Assembly (NCBI RefSeq): GCF_964355755.1
Contig: NC_092672.1
Span: 10,472,501-10,536,500, forward strand
DNA from: Antedon mediterranea
Lineage: Eukaryota; Echinodermata; Crinoidea; Comatulida; Antedonidae
Reading direction: 5' to 3'
DNA: 64,000 nt
Part shown: positions 12,701 through 25,100 of the stretch, one piece after another
How the letters are laid out: each line of letters begins with the position of its first letter
Numbering within the stretch: position 1 is the first letter of the stretch
Position numbers and translations under genes: made by a program
Notes under the pieces: generated by a model
What the model was told of the DNA's origin: nothing
The model's input: the letters and a program-made list of their open reading frames with translations, nothing else
Database searches by the model: none

Positions 12701-15700
12701 AACTCCACTCCCAAAGACTTTGTTTATGTAGAGCATCTTGTGTATCTGTTTGTCTTGTGAACAGGATTGCCACCTTTACTGAATAAATTAGCTTATTTTT
12801 CTAAATAAATAAATGAAATAAAACACAAAACAAAAAACATATTTAGAACGAAATGTCACTCTTTACCTTCCTGATGGAATAGCTGTTTAATAGCAACTTC
12901 TTGTGAGTTAAAGAACAGTGTTGCCATGTCGTTATAGTAACCTTCCTGGCAGAAGTAATTCCTTGTCGAATTAAAGGCTTCCTGGCTGGCATCATTATCA
13001 GGTGTATTCGTCTATAAAAACATTATAATATTTAAGAAATTTCAACTTCTATTTTGTTGTTTATCATTATTTTTTTATGGTGACATAAAGTTTGATAGTG
13101 TAGACAGAGATTAAAGCTACATGTTTGTCCTTTTAAACTTGATTCAATTCTGTTTCCAAATGAATGTAATATAATGACTTGTCTACACTATAAAACTAAT
13201 TTTACACTATAAACAAGTTTGATGTTCTTAAATATGGTAGTGATATGACATCATCATGTCCATATATGGGCACATCACATTTTATTGTCACATAAAGTGC
13301 TATAGTGTAGACAGAGTTTTAGTCATAAAATAAAGGTTTTTTGGTAGCATTTATGACAAGTTTCATATAAATACATGTTTCTATTTATAAAAATAGGCAA
13401 ACGTAAAGTGAAAATAGAAGAAATACTTACAGGAATTTGTTTACATTGTCCAAGAGTGACAGCTGCAAGGAAGGCAACAAATGTTGTTATCATTGCAATC
13501 AAAACTGCTTCCATGATTCTTTAAAACAAAAATAAAGCAAAGATTAAAAAGATAATAGTATCTAAAAAACAACAGAGCAAAACTATTTGACACACAACAT
13601 TATTATTATATTGAAACTACCAAAGCAATTCTTATTATTGTGAAATATTATATTATTGAGACACTATTGATTCTGTACTACTAATTTGATTTATTTTCTG
13701 TTTCAGTTTAGCTGATTAGATCTGTATGCAAACTTCTCTTAACTTTTGAAATATCTTCATACTCCAGAAGACAATTGAACACAAAATTTGTTACAATTAA
13801 ATAAACATTTCATTATTTGTTTTATCCTTACCTCACATATATTTTCTTTGAGCTAACATGACGCAGTCGGTAACGTGTCAAAGTCTTGTTGAGAGAGTTA
13901 AACAGCGCCCCCAGCAGACCGCCAACAAAACCCATGGCAATGAAGATTAAAAGGTCACCAGCTGTCCATAGGTTACACTTTCCCGTTCCACACTAGCAGA
14001 TAAAGGCAATATTTTTTATCTTTTTATTTTAATGATTCAATCGCAAAAATCTGCAAAAATCTTACCATAAAATCCTAAGTAATAATCTTAAATTTACCTC
14101 AAATATTCCAAAGTTGATGAGACCTGGCTGGTTGACACCTCCCCAGTTACTGAGTCTCACTCCAGAGAGTATAAAGTTAAGTGTGAAGGTAGCAGACATG
14201 GCGCAAAAAAACTGAAATATAACAGGGGAAAACAACTCATTCATATGTACTATGAGCAAAATAATAATAGTAATCAATACAATACAATCCCTCATGGGAA
14301 AATTAAATGGGATACATTCAGGAATCAAGCAAGTGTCTTAATAGTGTTAAAATATATATACAGCTGGTTTGTTTTACTTAATAGAGGTCAAATACGGGTG
14401 TACCAAAATAGGGTTGGTTGTCGTATAAAAATATATACACCGATTTTTTGTTTTAAATAGGGTTGGTTGTAGTGTTAAATATATATACTGCTTGTTCGTT
14501 TTACTTAATAGGGGTAAAATAGGGGTGTCCCCTGAATAGGGTTGATTGTAGTGTAAAAATATATACACCATTTTTTTGTTTTACTTAATATGGGTAAAAT
14601 AGGGCTCTCCCCTAAATAGGGTTGGTTGTAGTGTTAAATATATATACCCCTTTTTTTGTAAAATAGGGGTGTCCCCTGAATAGGGTTGATTGCAGTGTTA
14701 AAATATATATACCGCTTGTGTGTTTTACTTAATAGGGGTAAAATAGGGGTGTCCCCTGAATAGGTGTCCCAAGAAAGGTGTTCAACTGTAATTAATAGGC
14801 TACAGTTGTTAATATTTTATTAGATACTAAAAACATTTTTTCCTTACTTCTTACAGTCTTAAACCTATGTGATAGAATAGTAAGTAAGTAAGTCATTTTG
14901 CCATAGCTATATATTATTTTCTTACCGTTCTCCAGGTCAATGATTGATTCCAGAATGATGAACCCTCTTCTAGACTAAAGAGTACACCTCCTATCGGAGC
15001 ACCAAATGCAGCTAAAATAAATACAAGTTTGTTGAGAATTATCGTTGACAAATACATTTAGAACAAATTAAACAAACACAATGTATTAATGTATTGGCAA
15101 ATTGAGAATGAGGAGTAGCTTAAAAGGATTAAAAGTCTAAGAGACATAATATAATACGCCTTTTACATCGTCTAGCAAAACTCTGGTGATTACAGGGCAT
15201 CGACACTGAGTTTTGTATGATGTGCGCACAATATGTAAACTCCGGAGGTTTACCAAGCCATGTGAAAGTTGGTAGTAGGCCTACTTTATACCTCAGCTCA
15301 AGACAAGAAATAAAATAATTATGGAATTTACATTGCAACTTACCTGCAACTCCTGCTGCAGCTCCACCAGATACAAAATCTCTCTTATCTCTGGAATAAA
15401 CATTGATTAAACCTATTTTATTGTTTTTGTATGTGTTTGCTCTTCATATAACTTATTTGTATTTTGATGGGAAATATCTACTGTACTAGTCAATGTGTTC
15501 TCAAGAGAACATTTTGCTTGATAAAGTTCAAATCTTACCTGTCAGTTCTGAAGTATGGAAAATCAAATTTGAATTTCTTGAACGTTATACTTTGGAATTG
15601 TGGGACACCTGCTCCAATTATTGCACCACTATGAATCATGGGACCTTCCTTTCCAACAAATAATCCTGAAAGTTCAAAGAAATGAAAACATTTGGTTCAT

Positions 15701-18700
15701 AAACTATGGTATACCTGCCAACTTTTTCAGTTGAAAATGCGTGAGACAATAAATAAAAATTGTATAACGTGCCATCTATGTTATAATAACTTTAAATAAT
15801 CGTGAAATACACCCTATGTTTATTTTTTTCGCAGAATTGAGTTTGGCTTTCCTGTACTACCTCAACCATAAAATACAAATAAACATAGGCCTAGGCTAAT
15901 TATGCTCAAATTAATAAAATAAAGTGTAGTCCTAGTTAATTTTCCCTTCCAAAATAAAGTTTTTCTGAATGTTTTTTATGAATGCATGAGAAATAGCCAT
16001 GTTTGCGTGATCCATAAAAAATTGGCCCTCATGCGTGAGAGAGAGTTGGCAGTGTACTATGGTTTGGCCAAAATGGAAAACTTCTATATCAATCGACAGA
16101 AATACAGTCCCATCAATTAAAATGTTTCAAAAGATACAATCATTTTAATCATGTAAAGTGTATGATAAGTTGTTCATGAAGTGGTAGAAAAATGTTGAAT
16201 AGAGAACAAAGTTCAAACAAGCGCGATAACAATATTATTCTAAAACATTTAATAGATAATAAAATAGATCTACTATGAAATGTATTTAAGGTACCGGTAC
16301 ATTATAGACCCAACCAGGCTTGACAGTGCTTGCTTGCTATATTACTCATTTAAAGCTTGGAGATGCTTTACTTGTTTTAGTACTCCCTGTACAAGTTTTA
16401 CATATATTTAAATGCTTGACTGCACTGTTAATTGTTGTTGAATAAATTTACCTAGAATAATTGCTAAATAATTAAATTTAATACATACCTCCAGCTACAC
16501 TAAATAACACACCAACAGCTTTGCAAACAAGTGTTTTCAGACGGACAACACGTGGAATCTTAACACCATTTAAATAACACTTTATCTCTGGTATTCCCGA
16601 TCCTGCAGCTATAGGCTGAAAAAAAATAGTTTTTGTGCAGACAAGAATTTGATAAGAGAACATGTGATACAGCATTGATTGAAATTGAAATTTATATTTA
16701 TACTGGGTAACCTCTTCAGTCAAAGACTGGTCTCCCAGAGGGCCCAGTTGGTGATCAGTGGCTGTGATGTACTAATACATCGGGGTAACCCCCTACTCGT
16801 CTCGAAAGATGTACTAGGTTCTTTAAAGTGCACAGGAGCTAGATGTGTACACTGGACCTACGGTTTATAGTCCTTATCCGAGAAGACTCGTTCTACCACC
16901 AGAACCATGGAGTGAGTGAGCCTCGAACCTCTGTCGATGTTATGGCTACGTAATTACGGTTCCACTGTCTTAACCGCTCGGCCACTCACTCACATTAGGT
17001 GTAGACAAGAGAAAAAGACAACCATCCCCAAAGTATACACTTGATAACATGGTGATAGTATTAACTATTAGTAATACAGTCAACTCTCCCAATACCAGAC
17101 TCTCTGAAAACTCCCCCAAAACCAGACTTGAGGACTAAAGGGTCACAAATTCATTTTTAATATTCAAAAAATATTCCGGAAAACCCAAGGATTTCTGGTA
17201 ATGAGAGAGTTGACAGTATTTTAGAAAAAGGAAGATTACTTACCTCAAGAGCCACCAGTGATGCAGCAATTAGTGTGAAAATAGCATTGAAGAGAAGGAG
17301 AAGAAGAAGAGAAACCACAAGACAACCATCCTCACTACATTTGACAATGGCTAGTTGTAATAAAACTTAAAGAAAATTCATAAATAAATGTAAATATAAA
17401 ATTGCTTGAAGTGTTTTTATAGTGTTTTGGAAATATACGAATACAAATCTTTTAAATGGCCGTTTTTAGTATCTGTCAAAGTGCTAACTGTATGAAATAA
17501 TGCAAGCATTAGAGCGGTTAGTGCAAAAGAAGAAATTAACGGCGTTCCATACTCAATACTCACTATATGATGATGATTAATTATGCCTTTGTGCAGATAC
17601 TATGGTCATATTGACACTTCACAAATAGAGGTGGACAGCGCAGATAGAAAATAAAATAATAAAATAAACTAAATAATAAATACAACTATAAATAAACTTT
17701 TTATTGTAGTTGTTGTTTACTACTGTACTGTATATCTTTTTTTTTTTTGTGTATTTTGTTGTCCTTTCCATTTGGTCGAGTGCCACTGTTGTAAAAGTGT
17801 AACCTCCAAATAAATTATCATTAGTATAATTTCTGAAAAAATTAAGCTACTGTATATTGCCTGACTAATTGTTGGGTGCTGAGTTAAAACACAGTCTGAA
17901 AAACCATACAAAAAAGGCATAATTCTTCTTTTATTTTTTAGACTGTCGCCATACTGCAACAGAACTGTTTTTATATACAAAATAGACTATTATTAATAAA
18001 AGGATACATTGATCAACTGTGGCAAATTTCCAATTGTTGAGAAGGGAAACAATCAGATCTATACCAACTGCAACCTGAAAGCAAAGGGCAGAACTTTTTT
18101 ATTTAATCATTGGATAAAAATGTATTATGGACTTATGTGTTGTGCACAATGTGGTAGGCCCTAAATCTACTTGCCAACTGTAGCCTATGCCATCTCCTCT
18201 GCACCTGCGGCCAAAATCAGAGCACGAAACATTTGCATAGCCTAGCCTTTGTCATTTGATACAGGCATTAACAATATAATTTACCCAATTCAACTAATAA
18301 ATATATTTGTATACCATTTGTATCATTCTGTAAATGTAAATTGATCATCCTCAAGCTTAACTGGAAATGGCAGCTAGCAGTGCCTACACAAATTAGTATG
18401 ATCTCCTATACTTTCATGTACTGTATATAGTGTATGACATGACAAGGCATAATAAATCCTATGCTGATTTTGGACTTTAGTTATTTCAATCATATGCATG
18501 AACACAATATTCTATCAACAGTATTTTTAAATACAGTACATTAAAATGCTTACCAGAGCTGTGAGAATGCCTATAAGAAATGTCACAACCCAGCGTATAA
18601 ACTCTAAATTCTTGGCTGACCATGATTCTTCTTTTTCTACTAATTGTCTGAAAATAGGACTATCACAGCTATCATAATCAAGACTCTAAAAAACAAAACA

Positions 18701-21700
18701 AAATTGTTACTGATAATTAAAGTCTTTAAAGTATGAGTGACAACTATACAACATAAACAGAGATGGATACAGGAGGTTGTCCTTGGGGTGTGTGCTTCCT
18801 CTCTCAAAAAATCCTGGATCTACCCCTAATAAATCTGAAAACAGGTTTTTTCCCCTAAAATGAAAATGAAAGTTCATACATTTTTTCTCATGTCTACATG
18901 TATAGATAGGAGGGGGTGGCATGCCCATGTCCCTTTTCCCCATCCCCTTGCTGGATCCATGCCTCGCGTTAATTCTTAACACAATGTAAAATTAGTTAAA
19001 TTAAATAAATTTAAATGTAATATTATATATGCTTTCACACCAATCCCACCCTTTCCACTTATATTCCAAGTTTCCTGGACTTTCTGCATTCTCACTCCTG
19101 AGGACGATCAAAGTATATTGATCGAAACGTCGAAAAACTCAACAGTTCTTTTCAGAACTAATACAAGTGGTGTACCGCAAACTTTATATCAACATTTGAT
19201 TTCGCCATGCAAACCTTCAAACAATATATGATATTACTGTATGTAATTTAACAAAAAGGCCATGAAAACTCAACTAAAACCATGTATATCCTCGAAATTT
19301 TAGTATTGATGACTTTTTTTTAAATAAAAATAATTTTAAACTGCCTAAATCTTTTAAGCTGACGAGGAAAACACACACATTTTTGTCCTTATAGTTTCGT
19401 TTCGTTTCGTTTATTTATTTTTTCCACTCACTTATATATATATATATATATCATTTACATTTACATAACATAACATATATTAAATGTGGGTGGATGGAAG
19501 TCACAGTAAGTTCACTGAACTTTAAGTCGTGACTCCCGTATGCCTAAGTATACTAACATTGCTACAGAGTAGACTAAAATATGAATATATAATAGTGAAA
19601 GTACATAAAATAAAGAAATTAAAAAAATTTAAATTATAGGAGTTAAGATAAACCAGGCAATTATATAATATATGATAAAAGGGATAATGATAACAATTAG
19701 AGTACAATATGAAATATAATTAAATATGGTATAATAACAAGTATAACGATACAATGTAGCGGAGATTATTGAATAGTGTTATGTCATCACAAATTATGAC
19801 AACCAAAAATAAGTCATACATTTATACCTCATAATCTTTTCTTGGGATATCGTCTTCATCATCTGAATTATTCGCATTGTGTCCTCCAACTAAACTCTGC
19901 AAAGATTTGAATTGAATTGTTTATTAAAATCATAATTCAACAATAACAGTTGGTTCATGCAACAATTGAGAATGAAAAAAACAATAGAGAGAAATGGCGA
20001 ACCGACGTCTAAAATCCGAGTGGGTATAAAATCATAACAAACCGTTGAGGGCGGCACATTTCCTATGTTTATACACGTGAATCATGGCGTCGTCTAACCA
20101 ATGTTGTTGCTGTAACGCTCATAATTCTTTTTCTATTTGTGTATTTAGTCATCCATCATTCGCAATCATATTCCTAAAAATATCTCATATCTATCTGTAG
20201 GTCTACATTAGACTAGGCCTATAGTATTATAGTAGAATGGTCTTATCAAGCATTCATTACTGGCGGTAGCCCCCCGGCAGGAAGCATCACTAGCCACATA
20301 ACAAAATGGCAGTTGTCAAGCTGAAACTAAATGCTAGGCCTACGTCTACTAGAGATGCTCTATTTAGTCTTACTACCTAGCTAGGAGAGGCCTAGCAGCA
20401 CCCTAGCTAAAGTAGTAGTAGTACAGTATGCAATAAAGAATTTCCAATATTATTATTATTATTATAATAACCGATAATCCGTGCTAGGCTCGCTCGAGTA
20501 GGCCTGCTCGAGTAGGCCTACTCGAGGTCAACACAGCATCAGCGAAACTATCTAGGGCCTAGAGCTGGGTACAGTATATAACAAAAACGCGTCTTAATTC
20601 AATCCAAATTGAAATAAAATATGTTAAGATTTGCCCATATAACATTAAAATTGTTAAGGGTGTTGCAAAAAAAAAAGATACTGCTATTATGTGTGTTTTA
20701 AACGTTCTTTTCTAACTACCTTTTCAACTCAACCCATCGGAATTTCCCATACAAAAACATGTGGCGAAATGGTTTGTTTACAATCTATACCCACTCGGTG
20801 AAATTTGAGTGACGTCATCGCGGTTCACCATTTCTCTCTATTGTTATCTCTTATTTAATGAACTCATTAATATGGCGACTATTCATCTAGTTTTGGTTTT
20901 TATATTTAGACAAATTGTCAAGGAAACCATTCACAATCTGTTATTGCCACTACTGTATCTTTTGGAAATTCTTTTAGCTATTTTAAAAATTTGTACCTCT
21001 ATTGAGATCTTCTGAAATACCTAGCAGCATTGTTTCTACAGACATTTGCCTTCTATAGGAACCAAAGGTATCCACACATTTCTGTGAAATGATAACATTG
21101 GTAGGCCATGTAGTTGTGTAATGCAGAGGCCTGAGGCGCTTTTGGCCTTTTTCGACATATTTTAAAGCATAATTTCTTTCTCTCGCCATGCTCAGGGGCC
21201 CCTGTAAGCCTGATTTTAGCCAGTGAGTGCTCATAGCAGTTAAGCCACTGAGGCCATGAGGAATTAGGTTTTGGTCTGCAATGTGTGAAATTCTGCCATG
21301 TCCTTATGACACCTGTTAACATTAGAATTGATGCGACATATTTACGTATGTGATTATTATAATATGAAAGTTTACAAAAACATGCTGGAAAGAACCCATA
21401 ACATAGTAGGAAAAATACCAGTTCTAAGGCTAATGTGATGTGAATAACGTTAACGATTAATAGTACTGTGTCTGAAGAAAGTTAATAAAGATTAATAAAT
21501 AGTGACTTATTATACTTATTATAGGTCATCTCATACTCATAGAAACATATAATTCATGTTTTCAGTTCCTGTTTCCATTAATTAAATAGTAATACAACAT
21601 ACATATTATTATTAATTAGCAGTATGCTACTTTACTACTCTGAAAACTACTCTACTACTACTAATTAATTAGCTAGGTCCTAGCCACTTTCCATCTCTAC

Positions 21701-21896
21701 TATTACTGGCTAGGCCTAGCTAGCTAGATAGGCAGTCGAATCACCGTTTCTGCCTACTTAACTAAACTAGTTAGTAGGCCCTCTAGCTAGGCTAGGTAAG
21801 CTCCCTAAAAGTGTTTACCATTTCAGATTCCGGAGGTTCTTGTCTTCTGCAACATAAAGCACCATCTCTTCCGCAATTTACTTCAGCACTGCTCAT
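6276..21896 (-). CDS. CLCN6: CLC-6 chloride/proton exchanger (complete, 22 exons)
   Basis: Exons 5'->3' (minus): 21819-21896, 19828-19896, 18554-18685, 18008-18074, 17244-17350, 16489-16615, 15539-15665, 15344-15390, 14926-15011, 14098-14211, 13832-13992, 13431-13518, 12867-13011, 12364-12517, 11586-11745, 11123-11229, 10201-10381, 9896-10095, 9454-9562, 8955-9065, 8320-8445, 6276-6356. Every phase closes and gives 858 residues (human CLC-6: 869). It resembles CLC-6 more than CLC-7: [47 protein letters not shown] and YPHTRVRS. The selectivity motifs GSGIP and GKEGP are present, with gating glutamate at about E200 and proton glutamate at about E267 (LFSLEEG), so exchanger chemistry should be intact. 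Two CBS domains span roughly 590-720 and 790-858. Family role: 2Cl-/H+ exchange on late endosomes. Intron 10382-11122 uses a GC donor (AAAG|GCAATT); all others are GT-AG. Exon 22 lies inside the SLC66A1-like gene. Confidence 0.95.
6807..6812 (+). terminator. Polyadenylation signal of the PQ-loop gene
   Basis: AATAAA lies 44 bases after the TAG stop codon of the SLC66A1-like gene. A T-rich stretch follows at about 6820-6870. This places the mRNA end inside the last intron of the opposite-strand CLCN6 gene. Confidence 0.7.
6813..8030. other. Gene-free AT-rich stretch (CLCN6 intron 21)
   Basis: Very AT-rich sequence between the PQ-loop gene poly(A) signal and a tRNA-like repeat. Short open frames here are low-complexity and show no codon structure. 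I see nothing else supportable. Confidence 0.6.
8035..8260 (+). repeat. tRNA-Pro-like SINE head plus shared 3' motif
   Basis: GTCTAGTGGTATGATACTCG, then an anticodon arm CTCGC/GCGAG and a B box GGTTCGAATCC, follow a tRNA-Pro layout. The anticodon loop is CCTGTTA, so position 33 is C and the triplet would be TGT. The acceptor and T stems each have a mismatch, and no T-run terminator follows. About 115 bases downstream, CTCAACAGTTCTTTTCAGAA matches 19138-19157. A SINE or tRNA pseudogene fits better than a working tRNA gene. Confidence 0.6.
10510..10985 (+). repeat. 122-bp tandem repeat with tRNA-like B box
   Basis: About four copies; the mark GGAATTTTTTCACTCTAG recurs at 10588, 10710 and 10832, a period of exactly 122. 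Each unit holds AGTCCCAGTT(C/T)GAATCTGG, which resembles a tRNA B box (GGTTCGAATCC), preceded by CTATGATCTAATAATAGAG. The two central units are nearly identical, so the duplication is recent. It lies inside the only GC-AG intron of CLCN6. Confidence 0.85.
13080..13320. mobile_element. MITE family A (GTCTACACTATCAAAC ends), two overlapping copies
   Basis: TTTGATAGTGTAGACAGAG occurs inverted against TTGTCTACACTATAAAAC. The interior has ATGACATCATCATGTCCATA and TGGGCACATCACATTTT, as in the other copies of this family. Lies in CLCN6 intron 12. Confidence 0.8.
14335..14790. repeat. ~80-bp tandem repeat (TAGGGTTGGTTGTAGTGTT)
   Basis: Five diverged units; TAGGGTTG(G/A)TTGTAGTG starts near 14409, 14459, 14538, 14618 and 14680, each followed by a TATATATAC run and GGGTAAAATAGGGGTGTCCC. 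The right edge, GTGTTCAACTGTA, looks like a transposon end, so the array may have grown inside an element. CLCN6 intron 9. Confidence 0.8.
16727..16990 (-). mobile_element. SINE with tRNA-Ser/Leu-like head, copy 1
   Basis: Read on the minus strand the right end starts GAGTGAGTGGCCGAGCGGTT with B box GGTTCGAGGC and closes with CTCACTC. That gives a 7-bp acceptor stem and a long variable arm as in tRNA-Ser/Leu. The body shares CCTACGGTTTATAGTCCTTA and GGTTCTTTAAAGT with the copy at 47930-48204. Confidence 0.85.
17077..17216. mobile_element. pogo/Tigger-like MITE, copy 1
   Basis: Starts TA-CAGTCAACTCTCCCAATACC and ends inverted ATGAGAGAGTTGACAG-TA. TA flanks and end sequence resemble Tigger-type MITEs. 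A cleaner copy is at 44791-44976. Confidence 0.75.
18765..18965. mobile_element. Transposon fragment with GGATCCA/TGGATC ends
   Basis: Inverted GATGGATACAGGAGG and CTTGCTGGATCCATGCC, plus TCCTGGATCTACCCC inside, resemble the ends of common CAGGGGCGGATCCAGG-type DNA elements. It is decayed, with no target duplication seen. Confidence 0.4.
19090..19175 (+). repeat. Dispersed repeat with CAACAGTTCTTTTCAGAACT motif
   Basis: CCTGAGGACGATCAAAGTAT followed by ATTGATCGAAACGTCG forms a hairpin, then AACTCAACAGTTCTTTTCAG. The second half recurs at 8220-8260. CTGAGGA...GAAAC recalls a hammerhead ribozyme core, but one core base is missing, so I list it only as a repeat. Confidence 0.5.
19980..20845. 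mobile_element. 866-bp inverted-repeat element in CLCN6 intron 1
   Basis: Left ACAATAGAGAGAAATGGCGA and inverted right TCACCATTTCTCTCTATTGT continue to a second matched block (GAGTGGGTATA / TATACCCACTC), giving imperfect terminal repeats of about 70 bp. No coding content recognised. Confidence 0.75.
21182..21250. mobile_element. Fragment of the CAGTGGC MITE family
   Basis: TTTTAGCCAGTGAGTGCTCA then TAGCAGTTAAGCCACTG matches the right end of the intact copy at 32140-32294. The left end is missing. Confidence 0.55.
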
Positions 21897-22127
21897 ATTA
21901 AAAATATTACAAAAGTATAATTAAAACACAAAACCCGCCTTCCCAATTTAGTCTCTGAGCTAGGAGGAGTCGATCATGTGTTTTTGTTTGTGTGTCGACG
22001 TAGCTCCGCCCACTATAACTATGTATTGGTAATGCTAATAAAAGGAGCGGCCCAACACGAAATATTGTACTACCAATGACTAACATTTAGTATTTTAATC
22101 ATTAAAATTAAAATCCAAAAACACAGC
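21897..22127. promoter_or_regulatory. Divergent CLCN6/PUS3 promoter region
   Basis: The 231 bases between the CLCN6 ATG (minus strand, 21896) and the PUS3 ATG (22128) must hold both transcription starts unless an unseen upstream exon exists. A GC-box-like CTCCGCCC is at 22004-22011 and an inverted CCAAT box (ATTGG) at 22024-22028. There is no clear TATA box. The PUS3 start (CATGGCGGCG) resembles a YY1 site, often found just downstream of housekeeping starts. That the promoter is truly bidirectional is inferred. Confidence 0.6.
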
Positions 22128-25100
22128 ATGGCGGCGACGACGAAGAGAGAAGGAGTTGGTGTTGACTTTAGCAATACAAATCAAGACAATAACAAGTTGG
22201 ATGATGTTTCAGCTTTATCCAAAGAGGTATAATAATAGTAGCCAATACAATGAGTCAAACATCAGTTTGGTGAATTACCTAACCTTCGAGAGAGACCTAC
22301 ACGGCCTACTATATACTTGCTTGTTGCTAGCTAGCTAGGCCTAACTAGTAGAGGGCTAGCTTATCATCAGTATCTGTTCACTACACATGCCTGATTACTG
22401 ACCCACTTTTGCCCCAGTACGTTCTTCTCTGCTGGTCGTTTCGTCCCAGTTTTTTAAAGTTTTTGTTTTCTTGAAGTTTTAAAGTTTATTTATAATAATT
22501 AGGCTAGGCCTAGTCTCTACTAAAAAATAATTCAATAAAAACAATGTATAAATTGCCACTCATTTAAAAATCTGAAACAACACGCGCACTGCTACTGTAC
22601 TGCTGGCTGTCCTGTGTATGCACGATTTGAACGATTTGCGCAATTTGAACTTGCGCAAAAAATTCCTTGTGCAATTTCAAATTGCGCAATCAACTTGCGT
22701 AATTTCAAATCCTTGCGAAATTTCAAATTGCGCTGCACAATTTGTAAATTGCGCAAGATAGGTCTTGCGCAAAATGACACCTTTGTGCAATTTGAAAACG
22801 AACTGCAAATTTTCACATTGCGCAACAGAATTCTACCAGAATGCGTGCTAACGTCGACGATCGGTTAACAACAATAATAATAATAATAATAATTTATTGG
22901 AAATTAATAACTCAAAATGAAACATAATAAATGCAAAGATAACATGTGTATAACACACAACATAAATGGCATACACAATTAAATAATATTATCACTGACT
23001 GTAACTTGAAATAAATGTAAACAACAAAAATTAATGTAGTGAGTAATACACAACATAGTCTACCACCACCAACGTTTAGACTTGCTATCAAAACATAAAA
23101 ATGACTGATACGTCACAGGCCCGATCTGGAAATGCATTCTGAGCTAGGCCATGTCACATTATAAATAAAACACTGTGGTTAGGATTCCAAAACAACGGAA
23201 CTTAACTGTTCATCTATAGTTACAGAATCTGACATACATACGCTAACGCTGAGACAATTGGGACTTTGGCACTTGTATTTTGTATATAATTATGTGTTTA
23301 TAAAAATTTACATGCATGAGCGATTTTCAATTAATCAATCAATTGCAGCCCAATGTCGGAACCCTACACACAGCAAACAAAAAATAGCTCTATGTAATCT
23401 ACTATAGCTTGAGTAGATGTCTGCTTCTATTTCCACAGGAATTATTAAAGAAGACGAGAGCACTCCAAAACCAAGTTAATCAACTTTTGAAACAAGTGTC
23501 CAAAGATGGCAGTAGCACATCAGCACGTGAAAAGAATCAAGAGGAACGTAGCACGTCTTTGCAGAGGAAAAGATGTTTATCTCCACAAACAGAAGACAAC
23601 ACAAACAAAAAGAAGAAAAAGAAATTGCGTCCTTTTGATTTCAATAAGTAGGTCTTATCTATTTTCTATCATCTTCGAATCCTGTGAATCTGTTCCTCCC
23701 TCTGTTACTGGCAATTTCTTTGGCTTTATTCCAAGATTTCAAACCCAACTATTTACTTTCCTTATCCATCCTTCGATCATTCTCTGTTATACTTTTTGTT
23801 TTGCCTGTCACTGTCAGGTTTTCATGTCATTCTTTTTTATACAATTGTTGTCATCTTCCATTCTTAGCATGCAATTTTTCTAAGTTAATCAATTTCTTAC
23901 CCTTTTTTGCAGATACAATTTAAGGCACGTAGCACTAAGGATAGCCTACCTTGGCTGGGACTACCATGGGTTTGCAAGCCAGGAAAGCACAGAAAACACA
24001 ATTGAGGTATTTCTAAGCAATTTATTTCAAATTTGCCATAGTATAAAGCTTTGTCTAACTATCAAAATAGTTTGACATAAAAAGTGTGATGTGCCCAAAT
24101 ATGGAAGTGATATACCCAAATATGCTAGTGATATGACATCATCATGTCCATATATGGGCACATCACATAAAGTTTGATATTGTAGAAAGAGCTTAAAGCC
24201 TTGTCTACACTATCAAACTTTATGTGACAAAAAAATGTGACGTGCCCATATATGGACATGATGATGTCATATTACTACCATATTTAAGCATATCACTACT
24301 ATATTTGGGCACATCACACTTTTTTTGTCAAACTAGTTTGATAGTGTAGACAGAGCATTAGATTGACCATATTATGTATGTATAATCTGATGCTTGAGTA
24401 GAATTCCACTCCTCCTGACATGTTATTTTCCTTGCAATATTAGTATAATCCCGCCCACTATATTTTCCTAAATTTTATATCCGTGCCCCCTGGAACAATA
24501 ATTGATCATCATATACCATACAATATATTTGAATCAACATCATGTTTCTGGCAACTTGTTTGGCTTTCTCTTTCCTTTTCCACCATCCTTATCTTAGTTT
24601 TTAGACATACTGCTTCCCTTGGCCCTGTTACCATGTCAATGCTGTAAAAATACAATCACAGTCATCTTCCAAAAGGAGCTGCTATTATTTAGTTACTTTC
24701 AATGATTTCAAAATTGCTTTTTTGTTTATTTAGTTTATAGATTAGAAATACCTGCAATGCTCTGGTTTTTAGTTGTTTTAAACAAATTTATAATATAAAA
24801 AAATTGATGATCACTTAAAATGGACCTGAAATGGAATTTCGATTTTCAAGAAATTCACACATGTTATTTAAATGTATCAAATTAACACAAACCCATACAA
24901 ATAAAAACAAAATGTATAGTATTTTGAGTAAAAACGAAATTTTAAGATACCATGGTAAATTAACGAAAATTACTCACGCCATTGCAATATTCTATTTCAA
25001 CGGCCGTCGGAAGCCTCTATATTCACGACGTCACATATACACACGATGATATCGAGAGCGTGTATGCCGCCCGATAGTCAGTGAATGATCGACGGCCTCG

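Noticed and set aside
19090-19150. Hammerhead ribozyme
   Set aside because: CTGAGGA and a GAAAC-like strand flank a good stem, but pairing the full stem consumes the core G, and no clear closing stems I and III are seen. Folding and covariance search would decide.
22592-22868. Small genes on both strands
   Set aside because: Both frames arise from the self-complementary TTGCGCAA repeat in PUS3 intron 1.
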